Assembly (NCBI GenBank): GCA_007644065.1
Contig: VJWN01000021.1
Span: 324,271-388,270 of the forward strand
Length of the DNA stretch: 64,000 bases
Direction of reading: 5' to 3'
From: Margaritispora aquatica
Taxonomy: Eukaryota; Ascomycota; Leotiomycetes; Helotiales; Discinellaceae
The number at the start of each line of letters is the position of its first letter. Within the stretch, counting starts at the first letter, position 1. A program made the position numbers and the translations under genes. A model generated the notes under the pieces. That model did no database searches. It had not been told where the DNA came from and saw only the letters and a list, made by a program, of their open reading frames with translations. This document shows, one piece after another, positions 1-12,453 of the stretch.

Positions 1-184
1 TGGGGGAAAAGGGGATTTCGTTTGATTCTTCTTGGGTACAGTACTTCCTTGAAAGCATTCCCCAGAGCATGACTGACCTTGCATGACAGATTAGCAATGA
101 TGATGATCCTTTTGTAAGCTAAGACCCATTCCTTCCGACTTCAACTACAACGCTAACATGGCAGTGAACTCGATAATTCCACAG

Positions 185-2090
185 TGTACACATACAGCAA
201 CTATGCTACCTCTGATTTCAGTCAGTTATCGGCTCTTGGCACATTGGGTACTGCTACAACAATCATCTTTGCTGTCGTTAAACCTCCCATCGCTAAACTT
301 TCCAATGTTATTGGTCGTGGCCAGACATTCTGCATAACAATCACTTGCTACCTCTTGGCCTACTTTTGTATGGCCTCTGCCAAGACTATCGGTCCTTATG
401 CTGCAGGTATGTAACACCTTCGCTACTTTCCGGACTATCGCAGTAAGCTTTTGCAAATTTAACTTTCTAATTATCCGAAAAGGCATGGTATTCTATAACA
501 TTGGACAAAGTGGGACAAATGTCATGACAGTAAGCTTGCATTAGAATCCTGTGATAAGACATAGTACTGATTCTGCTCCAGAACGTTTTGATTTCCGATA
601 TCACAACTCCAAGGTGGAGAGGATTCGCGATTGGGATATCGTATTTCCCGTTTCTAATCACGCCTTGGGTCTCCGCTATCATTGTTGGTAGCGTTGTCGG
701 CGAAGGTGGAATTGGTAAGCCTTTAACCGTCGACTACTCATATCAGTCACTCATTATTGTGTGGTGCTAACGCCTAAACTTCTAGGTTGGCGATGGGGTA
801 TTGGCATGTTTGCTATTCGTAAGTGCTTCCCAACTTGCCACGCATTGGTCACGAGACACTGACCTCTTTCAGTCATGCCTTTTGGTGCATCCTTCATCAT
901 CGGAACTTTGCTATACTACCAAAGGAAAGCAAAGAAGATGGGTCTTATCAAACCACGGAAGATGTCAATCTATGACTTTTGCTCGGAAATCGACCTAGGA
1001 GGTATCATCTTATTCGTTGCCGGCTTTGCATGCCTTCTTCTTCCTTTGACTATTGCGGCGTCTCAACCTCGTGGCTGGAAGACGCCTTGGATTATCGCCC
1101 TCATTATCATCGGAGCTTTTATTCTAGTTGGCTTGCCATTCTATGAAAAGCATTTCGCTGTTAATCCAATTACGCCTATGTTTTACTTCAAGAACGCGAC
1201 AATCGTGTTGTCCTGTCTATTGATTGCTATGGATAGTGTCGGATTCGCTGCAACTCACACATATCTTTACGCCTGGGGCACAGTCACGCACAATTTGACG
1301 CCAACTGTGGCCAGCTTTTATGTGTATGTCAATGGAGTCATGCAATGCTTCGTGGGCATCTTTGCCGGATGGATCATGTGGTACACTGGACGCTACAAGT
1401 GGTTGGTCATGTCAGGTGCTGTTATTAGACTCATTGGATACGGAGTCATGATCAGGCTTCGTGGCCAGGACAACTCACTTGGTGAGCTTATCGGTCAGCA
1501 ACTTATTCAAGGCACTGGGTCAGGCATTATCTCTACCTGTCTTCTCATTCCTCCCCAGCTTGTTGTCCCCCATGGACAAGTTGCTCAGGTTTTGGCACTG
1601 GTATTCTCGCTTTCGTTCCTTGGCAGCAGTGTTGGCTCAACAATCGCTGGCGCCATCTATACGAACACTATGCGAGAGTCTTTGAGGAAAGCTTTGGGCA
1701 CAGATGGAACCTCGGAGCTCATCGACTCATTGTACAACTCTATTAGAGGCGAACTACCTGAATGGAACTCCCCTGAGAGAATTGCTATCAACTACGCGGT
1801 AAGTCATTGCGTTCCCGGCACCTCAACTCAATCTAATTGGTTATAGTATTCCGATGTCATGCGATACATCACATATGCAGCAATTGGTGCTTCCATTCCA
1901 GCACTGATCATGTGTTGGTTCTTGCCAAATCTTGAGTTGCCTGCGTAAGTATAGCTTTAAGCCGCTGTACTGCATATGCTAATAATCGAACAGGGACAAA
2001 GGCATGTTGATGGGTGGAGGACATGATGTCTCGGAGACCCCTACTCCCGAAGACAAGAAGGTCGATGAGAAGAAAGAAGCAACTCTCTAA
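185..2090 (+). CDS. Siderophore-iron transporter (MFS, SIT/ARN family), 5' part not seen
   Basis: This is a major facilitator that imports ferric siderophores by proton symport across the plasma or vesicle membrane. The spliced exons 185-406, 483-529, 582-714, 786-818, 873-1798, 1847-1944 and 1994-2090 join in one frame and end in TAA. The product contains YTYSNYATSDF after the expected first helix, WRWGIGMFAI, many hydrophobic segments, and the SIT-type late segment GTGSGI followed by ALVFSLSFLGSSVGSTIAGAI. The C-terminal tail is Lys/Glu-rich and cytoplasmic. All introns are short and GT-AG. No exon coding the N-terminus and first helix can be joined in frame within bases 1-184, so the gene starts outside the window, behind a long intron, or is truncated. 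The family call is secure; the substrate is unknown. Confidence 0.9.
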
Positions 2091-2821
2091 ACCTACTTTA
2101 TGATTGGTGTGAATTGCCTGAGATAAAATAAGTGTAATGTTTAGAACTTCTATCAATATTCACGAATTAGAACACATGATTCGATTAAACCTATTCGAAA
2201 TGCGAAATGTCTAAAAGATGTTTAGTTAATTGCTGTCACTTTGCTTCCCCTGTGATGATTTCATCGCCGATTATCAATATCTGGTCAAACAATCACATGA
2301 GTACTGGCCGTCATGTCATACGCACTGTTGCTCTCTACTATTGTATATCATATCAAGCATTTGCGAGCCGGTCAGCTTCTAATTCACTTATCAAAGTCTC
2401 GTTATTGATGAGTCGTTATTGAACTTATTGGCGAAAGTCTTTCATCATTGTTGTCAATGTTATATTGTTATTATTAATGTTTTAGCATTGTCGTTTGTCT
2501 TTTAATATTGTTGCAATGTTGAGATTGTTCCCATTGTAAATTGAAAGTGAACGAATTCAGTCTTCGAAAGCACAAAGCCAGGATTTTAAATCCTATGATG
2601 TTTTGCAACATATCTCTTTATTCCAATGAATTCATTGAAAGATCTCAACTCAGTAAACAGTGCAACATTTGACGCATGTCTCTATTCAAACTAGCCCTAT
2701 AGATTCAAAGAGAAAAGAATAGGCACCCCATATCGGCACCACAGTCACTCCAATACTTCTTACGTTGAGACTTCGCCATTTTATCAACGTCAATTTCATG
2801 CCATACAGTTTAGGTACCGCA
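2091..2821. other. Intergenic, AT-rich, no gene seen
   Basis: This holds the 3' flank of the siderophore transporter and the promoter of the next gene. ATTGTT-rich simple sequence lies at about 2440-2540. No supported ORF or RNA was seen. Confidence 0.6.
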
Positions 2822-3855
2822 ATGACATTTCCAACGGATATGGATTTGTTCGAGACTTGGTTACAGCAGCGCCAAGGTGAAGCCGACAGGACTGGTGGGG
2901 ATGTCGTTGGAATCAATCGCTCTCTGAAGAAGATTACGCTTAATTCACAAGATGAAGAAGTCCTTATATCTCGTAAGTACCCTCTAGTCTAGGTTTTCTA
3001 CCCTACAGTGTCTCTTACATCCTCTCGACACTTCGCTGTTACGTAGACGGCATATTGTCTTCACGCAGCCAGAACTAAATTATAGAGCTAACGATTTCAT
3101 CGTAGTGGAAGTAAACGGAATTACTGAATCTGAATTCAACGACGATTTTGCTCGGGCTTTGCCAATAGATGGAGTAGAGGATCAAGGACAGGGAGATGTA
3201 ACAGGTAACAAGATAATCATTCATCACACCAAGATTCGTAAACTAAAAATACTGTACAGCGCTGGCAGTTGCTGTTAATGATCTCGAAGACAAAGATGAT
3301 CTCGTTGAGAGGTGGTCTGCGGGTGAGCTGGAGGTCCAAGGAAAGGAAGATCGGACAGGTGAGGAAGATCATCAAAAGGAGGATGTGACACCAAAGCCCA
3401 CCGCCCCTGCCAAGACCCCAAGTCAGTTCCTCGCTATCACTTCGCTTTTCGGATTTCCATCACCAGAGAACAACCCAGTTTGCACTGCACTCACGCTCGG
3501 TGCTGCATTGGAACGCGCATCCGGTCACAATAGCGACCATCTCAAAAAGATCAGCGAGATCGATCTCGATGCTTTCTTGTACGACCTAAGTGGCTGTTTG
3601 AACAAAGCCCTCACCACTATTATCTTTACGGAAGATCGACCCCTCCCATACGACAAGTTCAATTTAGAGCTTATAGAATATGCTCAGTATAGGCACTTCG
3701 ATGACTTCGCGGTAGTCTTCAAGCGCCTCAAGGGAACCTGGTCACTGAATTATAGTGGGGAGCGGGTATTTGCAGCTGCCTGTGAGGCTTTACTCAAGTA
3801 TCTCAAAGACAGGGAGGCTCGAGTTAGCGTGGTTCGTCGGATCTGGAAGGGTTGA
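2822..3855 (+). CDS. Hypothetical protein, fungal-specific C-terminal helical module (paralog of 4417-5932)
   Basis: Three exons, 2822-2972, 3106-3204 and 3260-3855, join in frame to give 281 aa. The start is the ATG nearest the first exon body; in-frame ATGs upstream (2765, 2801) are possible. The first half is acidic and low-complexity (Asp/Glu, Gln). The last roughly 110 residues form an ordered, probably all-helical module containing DLDAFLYDLSGCLNKAL, LELIEYAQYRHFDDF and a basic end LKYLKDREARVSVVRR. The same pattern (LEL..A.QY..F...F, then a Cys/Ala helix, then L.YL..RE.R...VR) recurs at the C-terminus of the neighbour at 4417-5932, so the two are probably tandem paralogs. There is no signal peptide, membrane helix or known catalytic motif, and no function can be assigned. 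Confidence 0.7.
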
Positions 3856-4416
3856 AGGGTCGCTTTCACACACTGTCCACGAGACATCTTGCGTTTGGCG
3901 TGGGTGGGTTTTCGAGCATTTTGAGCTTGGATTGTATATCTCAGAAATCAATTGGAAATTTGTATGGACTTAAACTTCTAGCTTCTCTCGTTCTTCATTC
4001 TCTTAGCTATTCTTGGTCCTCAATACTCACACATTGTACTAAGCGAGCCTTTGAGCAAAATTCGCTTAGCATTGTCACAGTCATCGCAACTCACCCTGTC
4101 CCATTGTCCTATTTTGCTAATTTTTTGATACATCTTAACATTGGCTTTTGTCATATTGTGCACTAGTTTCATAATTTTCTTCACGAACAAAGACTATATA
4201 TAGAACTTCTTCCCCTCGAATATATATTTCTTTCTTGACCAACCGACTCGACCACTCTGCAAGCTTGCCGTCAAACATCAACAGTCAGATACCATCACTT
4301 CAATTCATCAATTATCTTTGAATCCATCCAAGTTTCCAATTTCCCAGACATAATCTGCTTTCAATCAAACTCCTCATACCAAACCAACCCACAACATCTC
4401 TGAACATTCTTTCGAG
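3856..4416. other. Intergenic / promoter region of the next gene
   Basis: No gene was seen. A TATA-like box is listed separately, followed by a CT/CA-rich pyrimidine leader typical of fungal 5' UTRs. Confidence 0.6.
4195..4203 (+). promoter_or_regulatory. TATA-like box TATATATAG
   Basis: A clear TATATATAG lies 214 bases before the ATG at 4417 and is followed by a C/T-rich leader. A core-promoter role is inferred from sequence and spacing only. Confidence 0.45.
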
Positions 4417-5932
4417 ATGGCCACCACCAACGTAGTCATTGGCGAAGAGAGCAAGGCTATGAAGCCCCTAGAAATCTCCCGCATATCCCCTTGCTACACT
4501 GTAGCTTCTCTTCAGGAGACACAAGCAGCCCTGAATTGTAAGCTTTTGACTTTCTTTCACCAATTCTCCATCCTCAAAGCCAACTACAGCGCAATGCTGA
4601 CTGGTTTCAATCCCTCACATCTAAGTAGCCTTCATGATGATCATCTAACTTTTCATAGCAATCTCTCCCACCAACAACGATTCTCAACTTAAGCGAAAGA
4701 GCTCCTTTATCTCTTCATCCCCAAACGTGGACAAAAATTCTGACACCTCTTCCGAAAGCTCTGCTTCAAAGCGAGCTAAGCACATTCATTCGATTCGCGA
4801 GGACAAGAAGAGCGAGGCAGAGCTTCTGAGAAGAGCAGAAGAAGAGTACGCGAGACTCAAGGCTGAGTATGCCGAGCTCACGAAAGGTGCCGAGCATAGC
4901 ACTAGTTCCACTGATGAAGAAAGTGGTAGTGGTAGGGGCAGGAAGGCTGGTCCTCACCAAGTCACCACACCACTGTCGGCAAATCGGTGGAGCTATAGTG
5001 TCTATGATCTTGAATCAGTGGCAATGGATGCAGATGGGACTGTCTTTGTAAGCGCCATTCCCGTCCCAAAAAGCTCGTCAGATGCAGGTGTTCAGCAGGA
5101 ATACATCTTGAAGGCCCCGCCAATGCGCCCACGCAGAATCTTCTGCCAAGATCGCTTCCAGAGGCATTGGGATGGTAAGTCTTCACCAACTCTGATTTCA
5201 TCATGACTCAATGGGAACATTCCAACTCCATAACATTTTTGGTTGTCGAGCTCGGCTAATCAAGAGGTTATAGCATCAAGACTTTCGCCAACCCACCGCC
5301 CCCAAAGAAGACCTCGACCTCAAGCTCTGAGAGCTGAAGCTGCTTCTGTGGCACAGAAGATCATCGAGATCATCGACTTGACTGGCAGCGATGACGAGGA
5401 TACGGGAGATTCTGCAAAGGCAGGGAAATTCGCCAGCAGCATTCGCCAGAAGGCCGCTTCATCATCCATCAAATACCCAATAGCCGCCAGCGCACTCCTC
5501 CACTTCCCTCCTCCACTCACGAACGCACTTCCGTCCGGACTCACAATCGCGACCGCAATCGAGCACTGCGCAGGACAAAACAATCCGACATCCCAGATTC
5601 CTCTCCCTACCACCATGAGTCTCGGCAAATTCAAGTGGTCCATCAACAATGCTTTGCATAAAACCCTTTTGCACCAATGCGACAACGAACCACAAACTCC
5701 AGACAAGTACCGTTTGGACAGATGGGAGTTGGAGCTGCTGAGTGCGTCTCAGTACGAATTGTTTGGAGAAGTGTTCTTGGGGGCCTTTCGCAAGGTCAGA
5801 GCTTATTGGGGAAGTGGGAAGATGGGAGAGTGTGAGGCAGTATTGAGGATGTTCGGTGAGGGGTGCAGGGGTTTGATGGAGTATTTGGAGGAGAGGGAGA
5901 GGAGAGCAAGGTTTGTAAGGGAGTTGAGCTGA
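4417..5932 (+). CDS. Hypothetical protein with coiled coil, SUMO-interacting-type motif and shared C-terminal module
   Basis: Exons 4417-4537, 4659-5174 and 5274-5932 join in frame to give 431 aa. The middle starts with a Ser/Lys-rich stretch and a KRAKH basic patch that could be a nuclear signal. It is followed by a strong heptad-like coiled coil (EAELLRRAEEEYARLKAEYAEL). In the third exon IEIIDLTGSDDED has the form of a SUMO-interacting motif: a hydrophobic core followed by Ser and acidic residues. The last roughly 105 residues (SLGKFKWSINNALHK through YLEERERRARFVREL) match the C-terminal module of the gene at 2822-3855. A nuclear, SUMO-linked role is inference; no enzymatic motif is visible. 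Splice sites are consensus GTAAG. Confidence 0.75.
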
Positions 5933-6894
5933 ATGTGGAGCGAGGAAGTCGAAATTTCATCTTTCGTGGTACCAATTCCGAGGACAGCAGACGTGATCAG
6001 CATACATAGATACCGGCTTCAGACAACCAGACAATTTTCAAGATCAATTTCATTCAACTCTACCCTATTTGCTATTTTACGTTATCTGGCGTGCACTCAG
6101 TGGGAAAGAAAGTTATATGTTGTTGAATGTGGATATTAGTATGAGTAAAGGCTTGCTGGCAAGCTCTGGTTGCCGCCAAGTCCTGGATATAAAAGCCTAA
6201 AATGAGAGAAGCATACGTGTAACAGATTGATATTGTTCGTGCATGCACGAAATTCACCAGCGACGAATGATCTCAAAAGCGCCCGACCCAAATTATGTTG
6301 GAAACAGAAATCAAGCAATCATGCTGATCACTAAATCCATATACCCAGTTATACAAACCAATTAATTGACAATTAATAGCCGTAGATTCTAATCCAGTGT
6401 TTGTGAATAAGTATGTTACTCCCCAAACATCAATGCTTGCAAACGTAGAATTGATGTACAAGTACAATGACTTTATCCTTAGGTACGACTATGTCGATGA
6501 GGACGATACTGCGTTCTTTGTACAAAGGCTCAGTCCATTGATTGTAATTACCCCCATACCATTGTGATAATTTCCAGTTGACAAATGATATATATTCAAT
6601 TATGTCTATATTCACCAAAAGAAGAGATTTCTTAGTAATGTCGCTACAATTCAATTGAATGACTTCTCTCTGAAAGCTCGATTAAGACTATCCCAACAAT
6701 GACGGTCTCTACTATATTAACATTCACTTGAATACTTGAAGAACTACAACAACACATACTCTACACGAGCATCACTTCGATCTTCGATCTTTAAAGGCTG
6801 TCCCATAAAGAATTCACAAGCTCAAACCCACATAGTGAATCGCTCAGAACCCACTACACCACCTCAAAGTATTTCTTCGGCATCAAACGCGGCA
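5933..6894. other. Intergenic
   Basis: About 1 kb, moderately AT-rich. A TATATTAA-like element near 6711 and a CA-rich leader precede the next gene. No supported gene. Confidence 0.55.
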
Positions 6895-7264
6895 ATGTCT
6901 TCTCTTGAGATCCAAGACGGCATCACCTCCACCACTACAAGCTGCGTGTTGCCTGCTGAAGAAATTCAAGGAGATTCAGAGTTCAGTAAGCTCACCAATT
7001 CCCAGCTCCTTTCCACGCGGCTCATTTACCATTTATGGTTGATGCTAGCTTATCTCCTTTCCTCTCACTTCACTTCTATCTCTTCATCTATTGACTAATG
7101 CATATCCAGTCAATCCCAAAGCCAATCAGATCACACATCCCGTGCAAGATCTCAACACTGCGCTTCCTCAGCCGACTCCATTACCAAATGCAACCCGACA
7201 GCCACTATCCACGGCAGGATCAGACATACCCGCACACACCCACGATCACACCCACATACGCTAA
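6895..7264 (+). CDS. Small hypothetical protein, two exons (reading frame uncertain)
   Basis: ATG at 6895 (MSSLEIQDG), exon 1 6895-6985 with consensus donor GTAAGC. Exon 2 begins at 7110 after branch-like TGACTAAT and acceptor CCAG. Read with this splice, exon 2 gives an 81-aa protein ending at TAA 7262-7264. However another frame of the same exon is open from 7111 to the TGA ending at 7503 (131 codons), with a Glu/Arg-rich helical end LEQMKEDERRYWEGLRRW. The two frames cannot be joined by any consensus splice I found. The layout (short exon 1, GTAAGC donor) resembles the neighbour at 4417. It may be a shortened third member of the cluster or a frameshifted gene. Confidence 0.35.
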
Positions 7265-7503
7265 CTCAAGCCAGATCTCGGATCCAAGCTAAGCATCAAG
7301 ATCGTGTAAGAGCTGTGCCAACGGTAGTTCTCGACAACGATATGGCGCGCAAGTTGGAGCAAATGAAGGAGGACGAGAGGCGTTATTGGGAGGGGTTGAG
7401 GCGTTGGAGGACGGTAAAGATAGAAGATGAGAGGCAAGACGAGGATAAGAAAGAAGGGGGGGAAGAAGCTCGACGCATAACCATGGACTGGTGGAGTTCG
7501 TGA
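7265..7503 (+). other. Open frame continuing past the stop of the small gene (possible frameshifted C-terminus)
   Basis: The frame open from 7111 to 7503 contains charged, helix-prone sequence (DNDMARKLEQMKEDERRYW, then an Asp/Glu/Lys-rich tail). It lacks its own good start except a GTG at 7315 and an internal ATG at 7342. It may be the true C-terminus of the gene above after a one-base lesion, or chance. Confidence 0.3.
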
Positions 7504-8257
7504 AGATTTACCTACCTAGCTGTGCATCTTGAGATCCTTGGAAATGGACTTGGAATTGGAATTTTGGATATAAGATGTAGTCTTACTTCGGTCCTTCACA
7601 GCATTGCTCACTCGTCGGGTTCTTTGATTAGATAGACAGTGCAGAAACGTTTTGCTTCCGCTACCATTTCCACCATATTTGCCGTTACCACTGGTCCTGA
7701 GAGTTTGAAGACATGGTCTAGTGTGTTGTCGACGCTGCTGAGTGTACAAATTCATCTTTATCCTTCTGTCCTGCTCATTCATTCCCACGTAGTCTTATCT
7801 CGATTGAACCATCGATATGGACCTAGATCGAGCTAGGCATCTATACACACGCAATGCAATCGAGATGGAGACTCCCAAAGAGCGGGAGAATATGTGTATG
7901 TGTAACTAACAAGCACTACACCGTCGCTATATCTAGACCAATCGAATGTTATCTAAGCCAGAAGACGTCCTCTCAGTGGCGGCGGGGCTCACACTAGGAA
8001 GTGATTGCGATTCGAGGTGGGCGTATTGAGTCCTTTAAATGATACACAAAACATGATGAGGTTGAGAAGATTGCAAGGATGATGTATTGAAACTCCAAAA
8101 GCGCTTTATTGATACACCCGCTATTGCGAACTCCGAGGATGCAAAAATTAGAAATGCAAATGAATCTCTAACCAACATACACCAGCTTCCCACCACTCTC
8201 TCGCTCGCTTGCTTATTCTCTCTTTCCTTTCTTTCTATCCTTACACTCTACCCACCT
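7504..8257. other. Intergenic
   Basis: 3' flanks of convergent genes. CT-rich sequence at about 8195-8255 lies just after the stop of the amino-acid transporter. No supported gene. Confidence 0.55.
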
Positions 8258-10203
8258 CTAGAAGCTATTCTTCACAGTAACAGCAGTGGTATACACCATG
8301 CCCACGAACCCTACAACCATCAAGAGGACATCCAGAGCCTTCACCCACCTCTTCGTCGCCACGCCCTTCATATGCAAGTACGCCGGGTAGATATACACCA
8401 AGGGGACACACGCAAAACTGCCAATGAGCGCAACGAAAAGGTCCAAGTTACCCGCACCAGCGATACTGACGCCCCCACACGCCGCGACCAGCGCGGCGCG
8501 AAAGGCGTTTTTCTTCCACTTCGTCATGGCGTCCTTCTTGCCGCTAGCGCGACTACCGAAGACTCGACCTTCGAGGATACGCATAGCAGGGAAGAGTTGG
8601 ACCGGTGTCCCGAAGAGGACCGCGAGGGCGTAGATGAATTGCACTGCGTTCACGAGTCTCGAGGTCTGAGGGAAATTAGAAATAATCTCAATATTCGTGT
8701 CCACTCCGAAGGAAGCGTAGCACATGGCTCCCACGGAGGTGAAAATAAGCGTGATGATGCCCATGACGAGCCAGAGGAGGTTTTCAAATTTATGCGGCGA
8801 GCGCATGGAGTCTTGGATGGGGAGTAGGAGGCCCACGCCTTCGAAGGTGAAGATTCCCGAGCCGATGGTTAGGGTGTAGGATGTAGGGTTGAAGAGGACG
8901 ACGGATGGGGCGATGCCGCGTGTGAGGAGCGTGTGCGAGGTCGAGCTGTAGATGTAGGTGAGGCCGATGAGGATGAATATATCGGCGAGCAGGGCGGCGG
9001 GGCCGAGTTTGGAGATGTTGCGGATGAATGCTAGGGGGACGAGGATGGCAACTTGGATCCAGATTAGGGCTTGGGTTGAGAGGGGGGTTGGGCCAGGTGT
9101 TATTGCGTCTGTGTGGTGTTAGATTTGCTGCGCTTGAGAGTTCATGAGGAGAGACAGTAGAAAGGAAGGAAGGAAGACTTACTCAAAAAACTTGTCAAGT
9201 TCTCCGCAACAAACACAATCCCCGCACACACGAACCCCAACTGTGAGAGCGTCACACTCGCCAGAATCAAAGCCTTGACCTTCTTCCCACTGATAATCCC
9301 ACCCATCTCACCATATCCATCGCCATACTTCTCCTTACACTTGAGCAACAGATGAAACGCCCAGACGGACGCAAGACTAATAACCAGCATCGTGATAGAC
9401 GAAAAGACCATACCGCCATTACTGAACGCTTTAGGCAGAAACATGATGCCTGTCCCGACGAAGGCCTTGATGAGCGTGAAGAACGTCTTTACCGTCCCCG
9501 CTTCACCAGGCTTATTCATCCTCGCCGCACGCGTTGATTTCCGCGTGCCAAGTAGAGGTCTCCTCTCGCCTGCACCCGCACTATCATCGGCTCTCCTCTC
9601 TCCAATCGCCTGCTCCTCCTCATCATCCTCGCTATCATCCGTATCCGACTCGGCCAAATCCTCACCCGCAAACCTGCCATACAAGTCCAAGAACTCGACG
9701 AAATTCCTCGTCCCCGGAATCACGACATTCGTGTCCGCCCTTCGAAGGAGATGCTCGCGTCTGAAGCCACCGGGTTGCGTCTGCTCCGATGCAGTGGGAT
9801 ATGGAGACCCGGTCCCGGGATGCTCTGAAGCAGAATTGCTGGGTGCTGGGTGTGAGAACGTCGCTGCGCGTTGTTGGAGCCGACCTCGAGCGGCGGAGAG
9901 CTTGAAGAGGTCGCGGTGCATGTCTCCGCCTTGGAGCTTGAGGGAGGATTCTTGCTCGGCATCGTTCTTGGTCTGGGATTTGCTCTTGCTTTGGCTGGTG
10001 CTCCTGCTGTTGCTGTTGCCATTGCCGTTTCCATTGCTGTTTGGTTTCACATTCTCACTCTGTGACGATGTCTCATTTGTATTATTTTCTTTGTTGTTAC
10101 TGTCACCTGACACGCCATCGAACTCAGCGGTGTATCCAGACGGTAGATGGTTTTCCACGGTATCGATCTCGCCTTCGGTATGGGATGTTGTATCTGAGCT
10201 CAT
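8258..10203 (-). CDS. Vacuolar-type amino-acid transporter (AAAP/AVT3-4-like, SLC36 relative)
   Basis: Two exons on the minus strand, 10203-9183 and 9108-8258, with a 74-nt intron (GTAAGT donor, CTAAC branch, CACACAG acceptor), give 623 aa. The first roughly 230 residues are hydrophilic, with an Asn/Gly/Ser repeat and an Asp/Glu-rich stretch (DTDDSEDDEEEQ), as in yeast Avt3/Avt4. The transporter core follows: VKTFFTLIKAFVGTGIMFLPKAF is the family's first-helix signature, then about ten more hydrophobic segments including FEGVGLLLPIQDSM, the conserved helix after the unwound region. Family knowledge predicts proton-coupled export of neutral amino acids from the vacuole. Substrate and exact ortholog (Avt3 or Avt4) cannot be told from sequence. 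Confidence 0.9.
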
Positions 10204-11103
10204 CTTGGCAGTTTCTGTATATTCTCAATTCGAATTGTTATAACATGTCCATTTAATACTGTCTTAGGAGAATGTATAGAAGAAATACAAGACGAGATGT
10301 CGTTGAGGAAGTTTTTTCCTCCAAACGTGATTCGTGACCTTGGTTGGAGTTCTCATTATGTCATATCCGGGGGTTAGCGCATTGACTGATGCAAAGCCGA
10401 GGTGGGATTTTCGCCTTGTCCCGCTTTTTAAGATTTTGCCCCTTTTTCTCGCTTAGATGCTTGAGACGGGGTCAACAACAGGTGACGGAAAGCAAGACGA
10501 CTTCGTGTCTCGATACAGTGAAGAAATCGGATAGATGTACCAAAGCTTGTACACGAAGTTTTATCTCGCGATGTTGTTCCTCAAAAGGAGTAGAAGCCTT
10601 TTGAGCTGCCTCTGGAACACATTGTCTTCTCGCTTAGAACGGCTTGGCGTGCCAGTCGAGAATCACATTGTAGTCAAAACACATGCAATGACCTGAGTAG
10701 TATTCGTTCCAAAGGAGTCATATATGGTACTCAGCTTCATTAAGAAGGTCACTCTTCTGGTAAATGAAAGCTTCGTTGGTGCATCGTTCATCAGCGTCAA
10801 GTGAGGCGGACTGCCGTTTTGTGGCGAACATCTCACATCTCACGATGGAAACACATGTCGATAGAGAGGAAAGCAAACCACAAGTGAAATCTAACTGATC
10901 CTCAATGTTCCATTCAGTCTATCCAGCAGCTAGATGAGTAGCTGAGACTTGAAGCGATTGAGTTTGATGATATTGGACATCAGATCCCAAATTCGAAATT
11001 TCATATTGCAGAAAATTACTCCATCCCACCAGAATTCATTAAGACATTTGAAACACAATATTCTCTCTCCCTCTCATTCCCACAGTCTCAAGAGACACAT
11101 TAT

Positions 11104-11121
11104 ATAGCTAGCTAGCTAGCC
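11104..11121. repeat. CTAG/TAGC tetranucleotide microsatellite
   Basis: TAGC repeated about four times. Confidence 0.8.
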
Positions 11122-12397
11122 AGAATATCGATCCAAGCTTTAACACACAGATCAACATTAACACCCAGTACCGACTCCAGCACCAACATCAACCCACACC
11201 CACACAAAGCGAAAAATCCAAGTAACAGAACATACACACGAATAAACGTACGAATGAACGAAACAGCAAAGACACACAAGACGCCATCTCAATCTCAATC
11301 CCAATCCTGTCCTCCATGATCGAAGCTCAGAATACCAATCGTTTTCCCAAATTTCGAGATTTTCGGAAAATTCGAAATTCGAAATCTTCTAACTTTCTGG
11401 CGTTGGTCAAATCACCCTCATCCCACCTAACGTAGCCTCATCCCAAAATAAACAGCGGAGTTCTAGCAAAGCAGTCACTATCAAGCTTTTTACCTTTCCC
11501 CTTCTATTCTCCTGTCCCATCCACTTCCTCACTTACTACCCACTCACTCACTTCCTCACTTACTAGCTACCACTTCAACCCCCCAAAGTACCATCAACAC
11601 CTCTCTCCAATACCTTTCTCCAATCTCTCATCTCTCATCACTCGAAAGATCGATCGGTTGACCACAGCCTTTTCGTACTTCCCACTTCCCCCTACCTCAT
11701 CCCAGTATCCTCTCATCCCCTCTTCGTTTGGTTTCCCGATCCCGTCGTCACTTCATCCTCTCAACCCCTCCTCATGTCTCCTCGTCCTCTTGTTACCTCA
11801 CAATATGCACTTTGCAATAGACTCTTCGTCAGTTCGTCACTTCCCTCGATACTTCGCAATATACAGGCAAAGGCAAGGTCAAGTCAGGGGAAAAGGCAGA
11901 GGCAAAGGTAAATGTAAAGACAAAGACAAAGGCAATGGTCAGGTTTAAGCTTCCATCCCAATTCCAAATTCCTAATTCACAATTCCCTATTGTGTGTGGT
12001 TACCTACTTACTTGCCTGCCCTACTACTACTACTCAGTTACTCACTCACTCACTCACATATATGCAAACCTCCCTACCTCCCTACCCCTCAATCTCCCAA
12101 CCTCACAACCTCCCCAACGCCTTCCCTACCTATCTCGGTCTCGCAATCCTCACAACCAAACATCCTCTCACCCAATCCCTATCCTATCCCCAATCGCAAC
12201 GAACTCACAACCAAAGCCAAAACCAACACCAAAACCTTCGCAAATCGCAAATCGCAAATAGTTATCATCGCGGTTCGTTCCCCAAGTAAGTCACAAGTCA
12301 CAAGTTACAAGTCAAGCCGCAACGTGCAAGTCAATTCGCCACTCACTCGCAAACCACAACTCAATTCACACCTCAGAAGTGACAAGTCGCACTTATA

Positions 12398-12453
12398 TAT
12401 ACATATATACACACACATATATACACACACATGTATATACACACACACACACA
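12398..12453. repeat. AC/AT-rich microsatellite
   Basis: Alternating tracts of TATA and CACA, including several ACACACAC runs. Confidence 0.8.

Noticed and set aside
9392..10243. Plus-strand ORF opposite the amino-acid transporter N-terminus
   Set aside because: Antisense shadow of Ser/Asn/Glu-rich coding sequence.
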